Assembly: GCA_016716905.1 (NCBI GenBank)
Contig: JADJUS010000005.1
Span: 1-38,869 of the forward strand
Direction: 5' to 3'
Length of the DNA stretch: 38,869 nt
Source of the DNA: Acidobacteriota bacterium
GTDB taxonomy: Bacteria > Acidobacteriota > Vicinamibacteria > Vicinamibacterales > SCN-69-37
The position numbers and the translations under genes were made by a program. Positions 26,441 to 34,801 of this stretch are shown here, piece after piece; within the stretch, counting starts at the first letter, position 1, and each line of letters opens with the position of its first letter. The notes beneath the pieces were generated by a model that had not been told where the DNA came from, searched no databases, and saw nothing but the letters and a program-made list of their open reading frames with translations.

Positions 26441-28075
26441 TTATCTTCCTGTCCGTCTATTTCGAAGCAAGGTCGTTGCCTCGGTCAGCCGCGTCAAGTC
26501 ACGTCGTGACATCCCCAGCGTGTCCAGCATCAAGCGGTCCACATCAGCATGAAGAGTCTCGACCTCACCAGTCCGGGCCACCCGATCAAGATCGGCGACT
26601 CGCTGAGGGCTGGTCGGCAGCAGCGGAACCAGAACCTGGGCCGACTCTCTAGGCTCCAGTTTGAGCATTCCACCGCCCAAACTGTGGCCTTGAATCTCGC
26701 AACTCAAGGCGGTCAGGGTCGAGTACCAAGATGCGACCAATTGAGACCCTGTCGCGGTGGCATCGCGTCGCATCCGAACGACGTGCAGAGTATTTGGTGC
26801 CACCGCTCTTGCGGAGTTCAGAAACAATTTTGGTTTCGTTCCGCTCATGTACGTGAGAAATGCATCGCCGACATAGACGTGGGGCACCGCGTACCAGGGG
26901 TCCCGAACTCGACACTTGTATCCCTTGGTCACGCCGGCTCGCCTGCCCATCGAAAGGTAGGCGAGTGTCGCACGGTCAACGACCTCATCGCTCGGCCGAA
27001 TCCTGAGCAACAGATTCCTTTCACCCGCCCTGTTCAGTGCACGCCAGTCATCCTTCGAGAAGACTGCCCCAACCACTCGGCGCCCATTTCTGATCGACTT
27101 TACAAGGAAGCGTCGAGGGATCGCGCGCCTAGAGGCTTCGGCATCCGATAGGTGGAAAAATTCGTTGTTTCCGGTCACATATCCGATGCCGACGTCGGCA
27201 ACTGACCCCAGGCGGGTCACCGCGGGATGCGCAGCGAGTTCCGCGTACAACGCTCGCGTGGACCTAGGCAGAAGGTGCTCAACAAACCGCGTCACGCCTG
27301 GGGTCCATCCACCGGTAGATGTCCCCGTGCCGGACTCGAGGGTCTGGTCGCTCATCGTGGCGAGCGCTTCGGGCCCCTCGATGTCGTGCACTGTCAGCTC
27401 CTGGAACTCGGCGCCGCGTCCCTCAGCAAGGATCAGCACTGTGTCTTCAGAAAGTTCCGGAAACAGTCGCCGCCCAAACGACAACAGCTTCACCTTCGAG
27501 AACGAGCTGCAAAGAAACCGTACTACTGGTTGGGCATAAGACGCGTGAGCCAGCTCGGCCGGAGCCACCATGGCCATCCGACCACCGGCTCCAATGAATG
27601 TGGTGGCGTGAATGAGGAACGGCGCCCAGGAGCTACTTAACTCTGAGAGTTTTACCCCAGCCTCTTCCGCGCGGGCCAGGGCCTTATACCTGCTTTCCCC
27701 CGCAAACCTCTGATAACGAATGAATGGTGGATTGCCAACGACCGCCGTCACCAACCCGAACGTCGCCGAAGCGAAGTCAAAAAAGTCTCCTCGTAGGACT
27801 GTCGGCTCCGGCCTGAGGGTCGAGAGTATCCGCGCGGTGGTTCGATGAGTTTCCGGCGATAGCTCGATGCCGGTAATCTGATGGTCGCCTTGGCCGCCAA
27901 GATCCAGCAGTCTCTGTCGCGCAGCCACCAGGAAGACGCCCTCGCCTGCGGACGGATCCAGTACCGTGTCCAATGGGCTCCGAATCGCCCAAGACGCCAG
28001 GAAGGCCGCCACCCGATCAGGCGTGTAAAACGCCCCGAACTCTTTGCGAACTTGTTGCGAGAGCTGGCTGCTCAT
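26441..28075 (-). CDS. N6-adenine DNA methyltransferase of a type II restriction-modification system
   Basis: About 544 residues from ATG 28075 (MSSQLSQQVRKEFGAFYTPD); an in-frame start at 28117 would add a stretch unlike the family. FGAFYTPDRVAAFLASWAI is the typical N-terminal motif X block. DPSAGEGVFL (residues 40-49) is motif I, the S-adenosylmethionine site, and NPPFIRYQRF (115 onward) is motif IV (NPPF/Y) of gamma-class adenine methyltransferases. The long C-terminal part (MGRRAGVTKGYKCRVRDPWY, SWYSTLTALSCEIQGHSLGG) is the probable target-recognition region, as in Eco57I-like proteins. It should methylate the recognition site of the nuclease encoded immediately downstream. The frame is intact. 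The 108-bp gap to the divergent PQQ-like gene must hold the promoters for both. Confidence 0.88.
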   Translation of the reverse strand: MSSQLSQQVRKEFGAFYTPDRVAAFLASWAIRSPLDTVLDPSAGEGVFLVAARQRLLDLGGQGDHQITGIELSPETHRTTARILSTLRPEPTVLRGDFFDFASATFGLVTAVVGNPPFIRYQRFAGESRYKALARAEEAGVKLSELSSSWAPFLIHATTFIGAGGRMAMVAPAELAHASYAQPVVRFLCSSFSKVKLLSFGRRLFPELSEDTVLILAEGRGAEFQELTVHDIEGPEALATMSDQTLESGTGTSTGGWTPGVTRFVEHLLPRSTRALYAELAAHPAVTRLGSVADVGIGYVTGNNEFFHLSDAEASRRAIPRRFLVKSIRNGRRVVGAVFSKDDWRALNRAGERNLLLRIRPSDEVVDRATLAYLSMGRRAGVTKGYKCRVRDPWYAVPHVYVGDAFLTYMSGTKPKLFLNSARAVAPNTLHVVRMRRDATATGSQLVASWYSTLTALSCEIQGHSLGGGMLKLEPRESAQVLVPLLPTSPQRVADLDRVARTGEVETLHADVDRLMLDTLGMSRRDLTRLTEATTLLRNRRTGR

Positions 28076-28182
28076 TGGCGGTGGTGTCACGTTAGCAAAA
28101 GCCGCCGGTCCCAGCAACGCGCCTCTTTCGCCCCAATGCCGTCCCTGCTACGCTTGCGGCCTCGATGTCAGGGAGGAACAGC

Positions 28183-29412
28183 ATGGCAAACACAGCGAGG
28201 GTGGCGATCGCGGCCCTGGCCATGCTGTCTGCCGTGCAGGCGCAAGACTGGCCGCAGATGCTTGGCCCGTCCAGGAATGGCGCGTATGCCGGCCCGCCGC
28301 TTGCCACAAGCTGGGGCGCCCAGGGCCCGAAGGCCGTCTGGCGAAGACCAGTCGGACACGGACTGAGCGGCCCAGTCGTCGTGGCCAACCGCGTCATCCT
28401 CTTCCAGCGGCTCGGCAATCGTGAGGTGGTCGAGGCGATGGATGCCACGACCGGCGTCACCCAGTGGCGCCATGACTATGCCACCACCTACCGCGATGAC
28501 TTCGGGTTCGACGATGGCCCTCGGGCGGTGCCGGTGGTGGCCGATGACGTGGTCTATACCTTCGGCGCTGAAGGCCAGTTGCACGCCGTGAGCCTGGCCA
28601 GCGGCAAAGCGCTGTGGCATGTGGACACCATGGCGCGATATCGGGTGCCCAAGAACTTCTTCGGCGCCGCCGGGTCACCCGTCGTTGAAGATGGGCGCGT
28701 CATCGCCAACATCGGTGGCCCCAACGCCGGCATCGTCGCCCTTGACGCAAAGACCGGGCGCGAACTCTGGACCGCCACCACGGACGGGGCCAGTTATTCG
28801 TCCGGGGTGATGACGACGGTCGGCGGGCGACGACTCGCGCTGTTCCTGACCCGGGCGGGCCTGGTTGGTCTCGCGCCGGCCACTGGCGAGGTGGTGCTGC
28901 AACGGCCGTGGCGATCGCGGTCGGCGTCGTCGGTCAACGCCGCTTCACCGCTCGTTGTTGGCGACCGCGTGTTCATCTCGGCAGAGTACGGCCCTGGCGC
29001 GGGCGTCTTCCGCATGGGCGACGGGGCCCTCACCGAACTGTGGTCATCGAATGACGCGCTCACGACGCACTACGCGACCAGCGTTCACCACTCCGGCATC
29101 CTGTTCGGCTATCACGGACGCCAGGAACAGGGGCCGAGCCTGCGCGCAGTGGAGCTGGCTACGGGCAAGGTCCGCTGGACGGTCGATCAGTTTCGCGCCG
29201 GAAGCATCACGCTGGCCGGCGACCTTCTGGTGGTGATGCGGGAATCGGGCGAACTGGTGATCGCCGACGCCTCACCGGACGGATTCCGACAGAAGGCGTC
29301 AGCACGCGTTCTGCCCGGTACGGTCCGTGCGCTGCCAGCGATCGCGGGCGGGTTTCTCTTCGTGCGCAACGACGACACGCTGGTGTGTCTGGACCTGCGG
29401 GCATCACGATGA
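28183..29412 (+). CDS. Secreted PQQ-like beta-propeller protein
   Basis: About 409 residues. ATG 28183 is chosen over 28165 because GGAGG (28172-28176) stands 6 nt before it and because it opens a clean signal peptide (MANTARVAIAALAMLSAVQA). The mature protein starts QDWPQMLGPSRNGAYAG, the usual entry of PQQ-like repeat proteins. It then shows blades with the pattern VVYTFGAEGQLHAVSLASGK ALWH, GIVALDAKTGRELW, GLVGLAPATGEVVLQ and RAVELATGKVRWT. There are no quinoprotein active-site cysteines or calcium site, so it is probably a structural or scaffold propeller (BamB-like fold) rather than a dehydrogenase. Its stop overlaps the ATG of the TPR protein (ATGA). Confidence 0.82.
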   Translation: MANTARVAIAALAMLSAVQAQDWPQMLGPSRNGAYAGPPLATSWGAQGPKAVWRRPVGHGLSGPVVVANRVILFQRLGNREVVEAMDATTGVTQWRHDYATTYRDDFGFDDGPRAVPVVADDVVYTFGAEGQLHAVSLASGKALWHVDTMARYRVPKNFFGAAGSPVVEDGRVIANIGGPNAGIVALDAKTGRELWTATTDGASYSSGVMTTVGGRRLALFLTRAGLVGLAPATGEVVLQRPWRSRSASSVNAASPLVVGDRVFISAEYGPGAGVFRMGDGALTELWSSNDALTTHYATSVHHSGILFGYHGRQEQGPSLRAVELATGKVRWTVDQFRAGSITLAGDLLVVMRESGELVIADASPDGFRQKASARVLPGTVRALPAIAGGFLFVRNDDTLVCLDLRASR

Positions 29413-30017
29413 GGGCGATCGCCCTCGCGCTGGTGGTGCTGACCGCCGCACCGCTTTCCGTAAGCGGCCAGTCGGTCGGGCAAGTCCTGGACCTGGCGGT
29501 CGCGCACTTTCGGGCCGGTCGCATCACCGAGGCAGTGGCGGGTTTCGATCGCGTGGCGGCACTCCAGCCGGAGGCAGCGCCGCAGCTCTGGCAACGGGGC
29601 ATCGCGCTGTACCACGCGGGCCGCTTCGAGGCATGCCGGCTGCAGTTCGAATCGCATCGCACGGTCAATCCCGCCGACGTCGAGAATGCGGCGTGGCACT
29701 TCCTGTGCGTCGCAAAAGCCGAGTCACCTGCTGCGGCGAGGGCGAAGATATTGCCGGTGGGCCCCGACGGGCGCGTACCGATGCGTGAAATCGATCTGAT
29801 GTTTCGGGGGCGACTCGAGCCGGCCGACGTGCTGAAGGCGGCCGCTGGCAGTCCGTCAGCCGAGTTTTACGCTCACCTTTATGTCGGCCTGTATCTGGAA
29901 TCTACGGGCGACACTGCGCGCGGTCTTGCCGAAATCCGTCTGGCGGCGTCCGCCGCCTACGCCCGTGTCGGCGGCTACATGCATGACGTCGCGCGCGTGC
30001 ATCTGCTGTCTCGCTGA
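29409..30017 (+). CDS. Exported TPR protein
   Basis: About 202 residues from ATG 29409, which overlaps the stop of the PQQ-like gene by 4 nt. A signal peptide (MRAIALALVVLTAAPLSVSG) is followed by two or three tetratricopeptide units: VLDLAVAHFRAGRITEAVAG, QLWQRGIALYHAGRFEACRL, and later YAHLYVGLYLESTGDTARGL. The middle (FLCVAKAESPAAARAKILPV) is less regular. It resembles NlpI-like exported TPR proteins. Translational coupling suggests a partner role for the upstream propeller, but the target is unknown. The stop lies in an 18-bp palindrome shared with the convergent gene. Confidence 0.8.
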   Translation: MRAIALALVVLTAAPLSVSGQSVGQVLDLAVAHFRAGRITEAVAGFDRVAALQPEAAPQLWQRGIALYHAGRFEACRLQFESHRTVNPADVENAAWHFLCVAKAESPAAARAKILPVGPDGRVPMREIDLMFRGRLEPADVLKAAAGSPSAEFYAHLYVGLYLESTGDTARGLAEIRLAASAAYARVGGYMHDVARVHLLSR

Positions 30018-30029
30018 CACGTGTCAGCG
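30012..30029. terminator. Perfect 18-bp palindrome holding both stop codons of convergent genes
   Basis: CGCTGACACGTGTCAGCG is perfectly symmetric. Its left arm contains the last codon and TGA of the TPR gene (30012-30017), and its right arm contains the last codon and TGA of the GT-C-like gene on the other strand (30024-30029). It could form a short bidirectional transcription-stop hairpin or be a protein-binding site. There is no T-run. Confidence 0.45.
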
Positions 30030-31704
30030 CGGCACCTCCCACACCACCGTCCACACATCGGCGTAGTGCTGGCGGAAGCCGTAGCGCGCCAGCATCTCGC
30101 CACGCCAGTCACGCGGGTCGAGCAGGACATTAGTCACATCCAGCGAACGCAACGACGACAACATGGCGTCCTTGTCGCAATCGGCCGAACGGACGCCGAA
30201 GTACAAACAATTGAACCCGGGCAGTTCACGGTACTTTCGCAACGCAAACTCCGGTCGCCTTGAGAGGTACCCGCCCGCGAGCGGCCGTTCGTGCGACGTC
30301 TGGTAATACATCGTCTGACTGCTTCGCAGGCGCGGGTCAAGCACAACGCCGCCGGGCACCGGCCAGGCTCGGCATGGGCGGCAGCGGCCTGACTCCCATC
30401 TGGAAGGCAACGTCGGCGCACACGAGCAGCAGAAGGAGCGCCCCGGCGAGGAGTGCCCGTGTCCGGCCCTCCCGACCAGCGACAGCGGCCGTGAGCACGG
30501 CGACGCCGACGCTCATCGCCATGTACGAAATCACCAGATAGCGGCCAGACTGGGCCACCGAGCCCAACAGCGGGATCTTTGCCCACAGCATGAAGGGCAG
30601 GGCGAACGGGAATGGGCCGACCCGCACCTCCTCTCGCAGGATTAGCAGCCGCGGTCCCATCGACAACGCGAGGAACAGGAAAAACAGCACCACGACGAAT
30701 CGGACCGTTGGGTCTTTGCGGCCCGACCAGAAACCCGCCAACGCAAGGGGCAGGACCACGATCCCCAGATAACAGGCCGTCCCGACACGGCCGAGATCGG
30801 TCCACACCGTCGGGGACAGGTGCAGCCCCTTCAGCGATTCGCTGTAGATCGACGTCGGCGAAAACGGCAGCAGATATGACCAGAGGTCAGGAATGAAGTC
30901 GAGCCTGCGCCCCACATCAATCTCGAAGCCATAGCTGAAGACGTAGTACGCCACCATGGCGAAATACGGCACCGCCACGAGGGCTGAGAATGCAAGCGCA
31001 CGGCCGAATCCGGCAACCGTGGCCGCCAGATGCCCCGACGTCCACCATCGCCAGGCAAACACGCAGACGGTGACGTTGGCGGCAAACACAACAGTGACGT
31101 CGCCGGTAAACAGCAACAGCACCACACTCAGCGCCAACAGCACCTTCGACAGTCGCGGCCGCGCCGGCGTGTCGGACGTGGCGTGCAGCAGGCACGCGAG
31201 ATACAACGGAAGAACCCCGCTGTAGAGCATGTTGGTCCAGCCGGCGGCGGCCTTGCTCACGATGAACGGACTCAACATGAAGGCGACCCCGCCCACCACG
31301 CTTGCCCAATGGTGCCGGGTGACCACGCGGCACAGGGCGTACGCGCCGAGGCCGGCCACGGGAAAGCCGGCGATGATTACGAGGTTGCATGAGAGTCCAG
31401 TGGAGAAGACCGACGACAGCAGGACGATCGCCGACGTCTGGATCGGTGTCAGGAAGTGGAAGACGAGCGGCGTGCCGTACGGCACGAACAGCATGTCGGT
31501 GAAGTACGGGTTGGCGCCGGCGAAGAGGCTCCGCTCGATCCACCATGCATTCCACAGCACCTGCAGGTGATCCATGGGCTGGATCGCGGTCGGCGCCGTG
31601 ATGAGCCCGGAGCCGAGGCGTCCCAGCACGGGCGCGAGAAAGGCCAGGGTGATGCCCAGATAGGCACCAAGCGCGACGATCGGCTGGTGCCAGCGCAGGC
31701 GCAT
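30024..31704 (-). CDS. GT-C-like polytopic membrane protein (2), one frameshift
   Basis: About 560 residues from ATG 31704 (MRLRWHQPIVALGAYLGITL). At least ten membrane helices are apparent, for example VVGGVAFMLSPFIV, VLLALSVVLLLFTGDVTVVF and FVVVLFFLFLALSMG. The first outer loop (QPMDHLQVLWNAWWIE) has the acidic GT-C pattern seen in the other two copies. A frame change near 30355 joins PLPPMPSLA to VLDPRLRSSQTMYYQTSHER, PLAGGYLSRRP, part of an extracytoplasmic C-terminal domain equivalent to KPLVNGYSGFFP in copy 1. It probably transfers sugars from a lipid carrier; donor and acceptor are unknown. It is the last gene of a minus-strand operon, 17 bp after the TldD-like gene. Confidence 0.7.
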
Positions 31705-31721
31705 CACCCTTCCGGATCGGC

Positions 31722-33422
31722 TTACGAGAACGCGGCGCCCACGAGGATCTTTCCAATTCGCATCCACGGCGACCCGTGCGAAATGCTGTTGGTCTGCGTC
31801 GGCTGGCCCTTCGCGTCGCCGCCCGTGCCGAACATCTTCCACGTGGACTGGTTGCCGACCGCGTTCAGGTTGGCCCAGAAGTCCGTGGTGATGGCCTGGT
31901 AGGTCACGTTCGTGGCCATGCGGGTCACTTTGCCGTTCTTGACTTCCCAGAACGCGTTGCCGCCGAACTGCCCGTTGTAACGCTGCTGGTCAATCGAGTA
32001 GCTGCCGCGTCCGTCGATCATCACGCCGTCCTTCGTGTCGGCAATGATCTCTTCGAGCGAGGGCCCCTTCGGGTCGTAGTCCATATGGACGTTGGGCATG
32101 CGCAGGAAGGGATAGTCGCGCCACGATCCGGCACCGGTGCAACCGCGGCTTTCCTTCTCGCCGATGTAGTGCGCGGTCTCACGGTTGGTCTGCAGCCCCA
32201 CCAGGATGCCTTCGCGAATGAGCGGCCAGCTCTGCGTCTTCACGCCGTCATCGTCATACCCAACGGTGCCCATGGCGCCCGGCATGGTGCGGTCGCAGGT
32301 CATGTTGAACAGCTTGGAGCCGTACTTCAGCTTGCCGAGGTCCGACACCTTGATGAAGCTCGTGCCGGCGTAGTTGGCCTCATACCCCATGATGCGATCG
32401 AGCTCGGTGGGGTGCGCCACGATCTCATGCAGCGTCAGCATCGCATGTGACGGAGACAGGATCAGATCCTTCACGCCGACGCCAATCGGCTTCGCGGTGC
32501 AGAACTCAACCGCTTCCGACGCGATGCGCTCGGCGTTTTCGATCATCTCCGACTCTTCGGCGGTTTCCCAGCCGGCGGTCTTCGGCACGGCCGTGAACTG
32601 CCGCGATTGCGTCACCTCACCCACCCGCGCCGTCACACTGAAGCTCGGCTGTGTGTCGTAGATCTCCTGTTCGATGTACGACCCTTCAGACGACGCGAAG
32701 TACTTCCACTCGTAGCCCATGTTCACGCTGCAGTTCACGTTCGTGACCTGCGGGTTCTTCATGACGATGTCGACGACCCGCTGGACGAGCTGCTGCTGCT
32801 CGGTGACAGGCACCGTGGTCGGGTCTTTCTTCATCGGCGACACCCAGTGGGCCGTGTAGGCCGGCACCGGCGCCAGCCGCACATCAAACGTCTTGGCCAC
32901 CGCGCTCGCCTTGGCCACGTCGATGGCCACGTTCGTGATGCGACGAATTTCGTCTTCGGTCACGATCGGGCTGGACGCAAAGCCCCACACGCCGCTGTGA
33001 ATCACGCGGACGCCGAATCCCGCCGGACCGCGCGAACCTTCGCGCCCGCCGAAGGCCGCAAATCCCTGCGGACCGCCGAAGCCGCCACCGCCACGACCGC
33101 CGCCGCGACCGCCGCCACCACCACCCCGGCCGCCGCCTCCGCCACCGCGGCCGCCGAATTCACCGCCGCCTCCGCGACCGGCGTTGTTGCTGCCGTTGGC
33201 GTTGACAGACATCGATGCCTGGCGCGTGAAGCGCACGTCTGCGTAGGTGCAGCCCGCAAGCTTGGCCTGCGCGAGGACCATGTCTCCAAGGCCCTTGAAC
33301 TTGGACTGCAGGGGATTGCCTGCGGGCGTCTGCGCGAGCAGATCGCCGATGAGGTCATGGGACGCGAGGACAACGCCCGAGGCGCCGACCGTTTTGATGA
33401 AGTCTCTGCGGGTGAAAGCCAT
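31722..33422 (-). CDS. TldD-like (TldD/PmbA family) protein with Tat signal and glycine-rich insertion
   Basis: 566 residues. The N-terminus MAFTRRDFIKTVGASGVVLA carries a twin-arginine motif (TRRDFIK). A glycine/arginine-rich low-complexity stretch occupies about residues 82-117. The metalloprotease motif HEIVAH (HExxxH) is at 332-337, followed by PTELDRIMGYEANYAGTSF, the typical TldD continuation. Further conserved stretches are GAMGTVGYDDDGV, TNRETAHYIGE, MIDGRGSYSIDQQRYNGQFG and ITTDFWANLNAVG. Near the C-terminus SHGSPWMRIGK stands where many relatives have SHGCP, so the third metal ligand may be changed. TldD forms a heterodimeric peptidase with TldE/PmbA, and a TldE-like gene lies 10 bp upstream. 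Export to the periplasm is predicted here, unlike cytoplasmic E. coli TldD. Confidence 0.85.
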   Translation of the reverse strand: MAFTRRDFIKTVGASGVVLASHDLIGDLLAQTPAGNPLQSKFKGLGDMVLAQAKLAGCTYADVRFTRQASMSVNANGSNNAGRGGGGEFGGRGGGGGGRGGGGGGRGGGRGGGGFGGPQGFAAFGGREGSRGPAGFGVRVIHSGVWGFASSPIVTEDEIRRITNVAIDVAKASAVAKTFDVRLAPVPAYTAHWVSPMKKDPTTVPVTEQQQLVQRVVDIVMKNPQVTNVNCSVNMGYEWKYFASSEGSYIEQEIYDTQPSFSVTARVGEVTQSRQFTAVPKTAGWETAEESEMIENAERIASEAVEFCTAKPIGVGVKDLILSPSHAMLTLHEIVAHPTELDRIMGYEANYAGTSFIKVSDLGKLKYGSKLFNMTCDRTMPGAMGTVGYDDDGVKTQSWPLIREGILVGLQTNRETAHYIGEKESRGCTGAGSWRDYPFLRMPNVHMDYDPKGPSLEEIIADTKDGVMIDGRGSYSIDQQRYNGQFGGNAFWEVKNGKVTRMATNVTYQAITTDFWANLNAVGNQSTWKMFGTGGDAKGQPTQTNSISHGSPWMRIGKILVGAAFS

Positions 33423-33432
33423 GATGGTGTCC

Positions 33433-34734
33433 TTAGACGGCCGGTGAAATCGACGTCATGTAAAAGTCTTCGATGCGCACAGGGGGAATGAGCGCGCTGT
33501 TGCCGCCGTCGTACGACTCGCCCATCGACATGGGCACGGGCTTGCCGACGAGCGACACGTTGTTGTAGCCCACGAGCGGCGACATGTTCCACAGGAAGTT
33601 CTGGACGGGCATGGTGATTTCGCCGTTCTCGATGAGGAACAGCCCGTCGCGCGTCATGCCGGTGTTGAGCAGCGTGGCGTTGTCCACGCCGCGGATGCCC
33701 AGAAGAACGTCACGAGCAGGCCCCGTTTGGTTTGCTTGATCATGTCAGCCGTGCTGAGGTCAGACCCTTCCATGACCAGGCTCATGTTGACGTTGGCCTT
33801 CGGGCTCGTGCTGTTGGGGCCGCCGGTGAGGTTACGCAGCACACCCTTCTCAAGCCAGGTCACCGGTGCCGCAGGTGTGTTGTCGCCCAGCATGGTGGTT
33901 TGCCGCAGGATCGGATTGCCGATGTCGCTCTTGAGCGTGAACAAGTCGCTGGAAGATCTTGTCGCCCGGCTTCTTCCCTGCATGAACTGGCCGCCACCGC
34001 CACCGAAGATGCCGGTCATGAGCGACAGGAATCGCGCGTTCGCGCGCGGCTCAAGAATCACGGTGTAGCGCCGGGTTCCAGCGCTCGTGCCTTTCGGCTG
34101 TCGAGCGCCTTCTTGACGCGACCTCGGTGATTTCCACTGGGTTGATCATGCCGATGTCCTTGATGCCGGTGATGCCGGCCCAGCCGGAACCCGACCCGTC
34201 AGGCATACGGCACGTCAGGATGAAGCTCGCGTCGGCCACTTCATAAAACGCAAACAGCCCCTTGGTGTTGGCTTCACACGTCGTCTGATGGTTCTTCGGG
34301 ATGAAGCCCGACCCGACCGTGCCCATCTTCTTGCTGATGTCGATGCTGGTGCGCACCATGCGCGCGCGTTCGGCGGGACCAAAACTCTTTGCGCTCGGCA
34401 GCGCGGCGTCCACCGGAATGTACTCCTGCGGCCCCATCAGGACGGGTGGTGTGGCGCGATCGGGGGCGCCCCTGCCATTGGTCATGGCTTCGTCGAATGT
34501 CAACTTGAGCGAGGTGTCGCTGAAGTCGCGCGTGGCGGACGTGCCCACTTTCGCGCCCACGTGCGTCGTGATCGTCAACTGTTGATCGAACTGCACGAGA
34601 TTGGCGGAGATTGACGAGTTGGCGAAGCGCGTGCCCGACCGTTCCGAGGAGGAAAAATTCACCTCGATGTTGTCCGCGCCGGACATGTTGAAGATCTTGT
34701 CGGTGATGGCCTTGACCTGATCGCGTGAATACAT
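33433..34734 (-). CDS. TldE/PmbA-like protein, frame-disrupted
   Basis: About 430 residues when repaired; the partner subunit of TldD-type peptidases. From ATG 34734 it reads MYSRDQVKAITDKIFNMSGA, DNIEVNFSSSERSGTRFANS, and FIPKNHQTTCEANTKGLFAF to GMINPVEITEV. Frame changes near 34115 and 34070 lead through VKKALDSRKARALEPGA to VILEPRANARFLSLMTGIFG. Two more near 33990 and 33950 lead to DLFTLKSDIGNPILRQTTML. One near 33700 leads to RDGLFLIENGEITMPVQNFL and RIEDFYMTSISPAV. Every segment is family-like, which argues for indel errors rather than decay. As expected for TldE there is no HExxxH. No signal peptide is present, unlike the TldD-like partner. It is the first gene of the operon. Confidence 0.78.
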
Positions 34735-34801
34735 GGTGATGCGAAGGTTACCGCTGTCCGCCGCGTCGGCGCAACTGCGATCGGCTATTCTCCAGAACGT
34801 G

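Noticed and set aside
33070..33180. Repetitive GCCGCC/CCACCG tract
   Set aside because: It encodes the glycine-rich insertion of the TldD-like protein in an intact frame, so it is coding low complexity and not an intergenic repeat.
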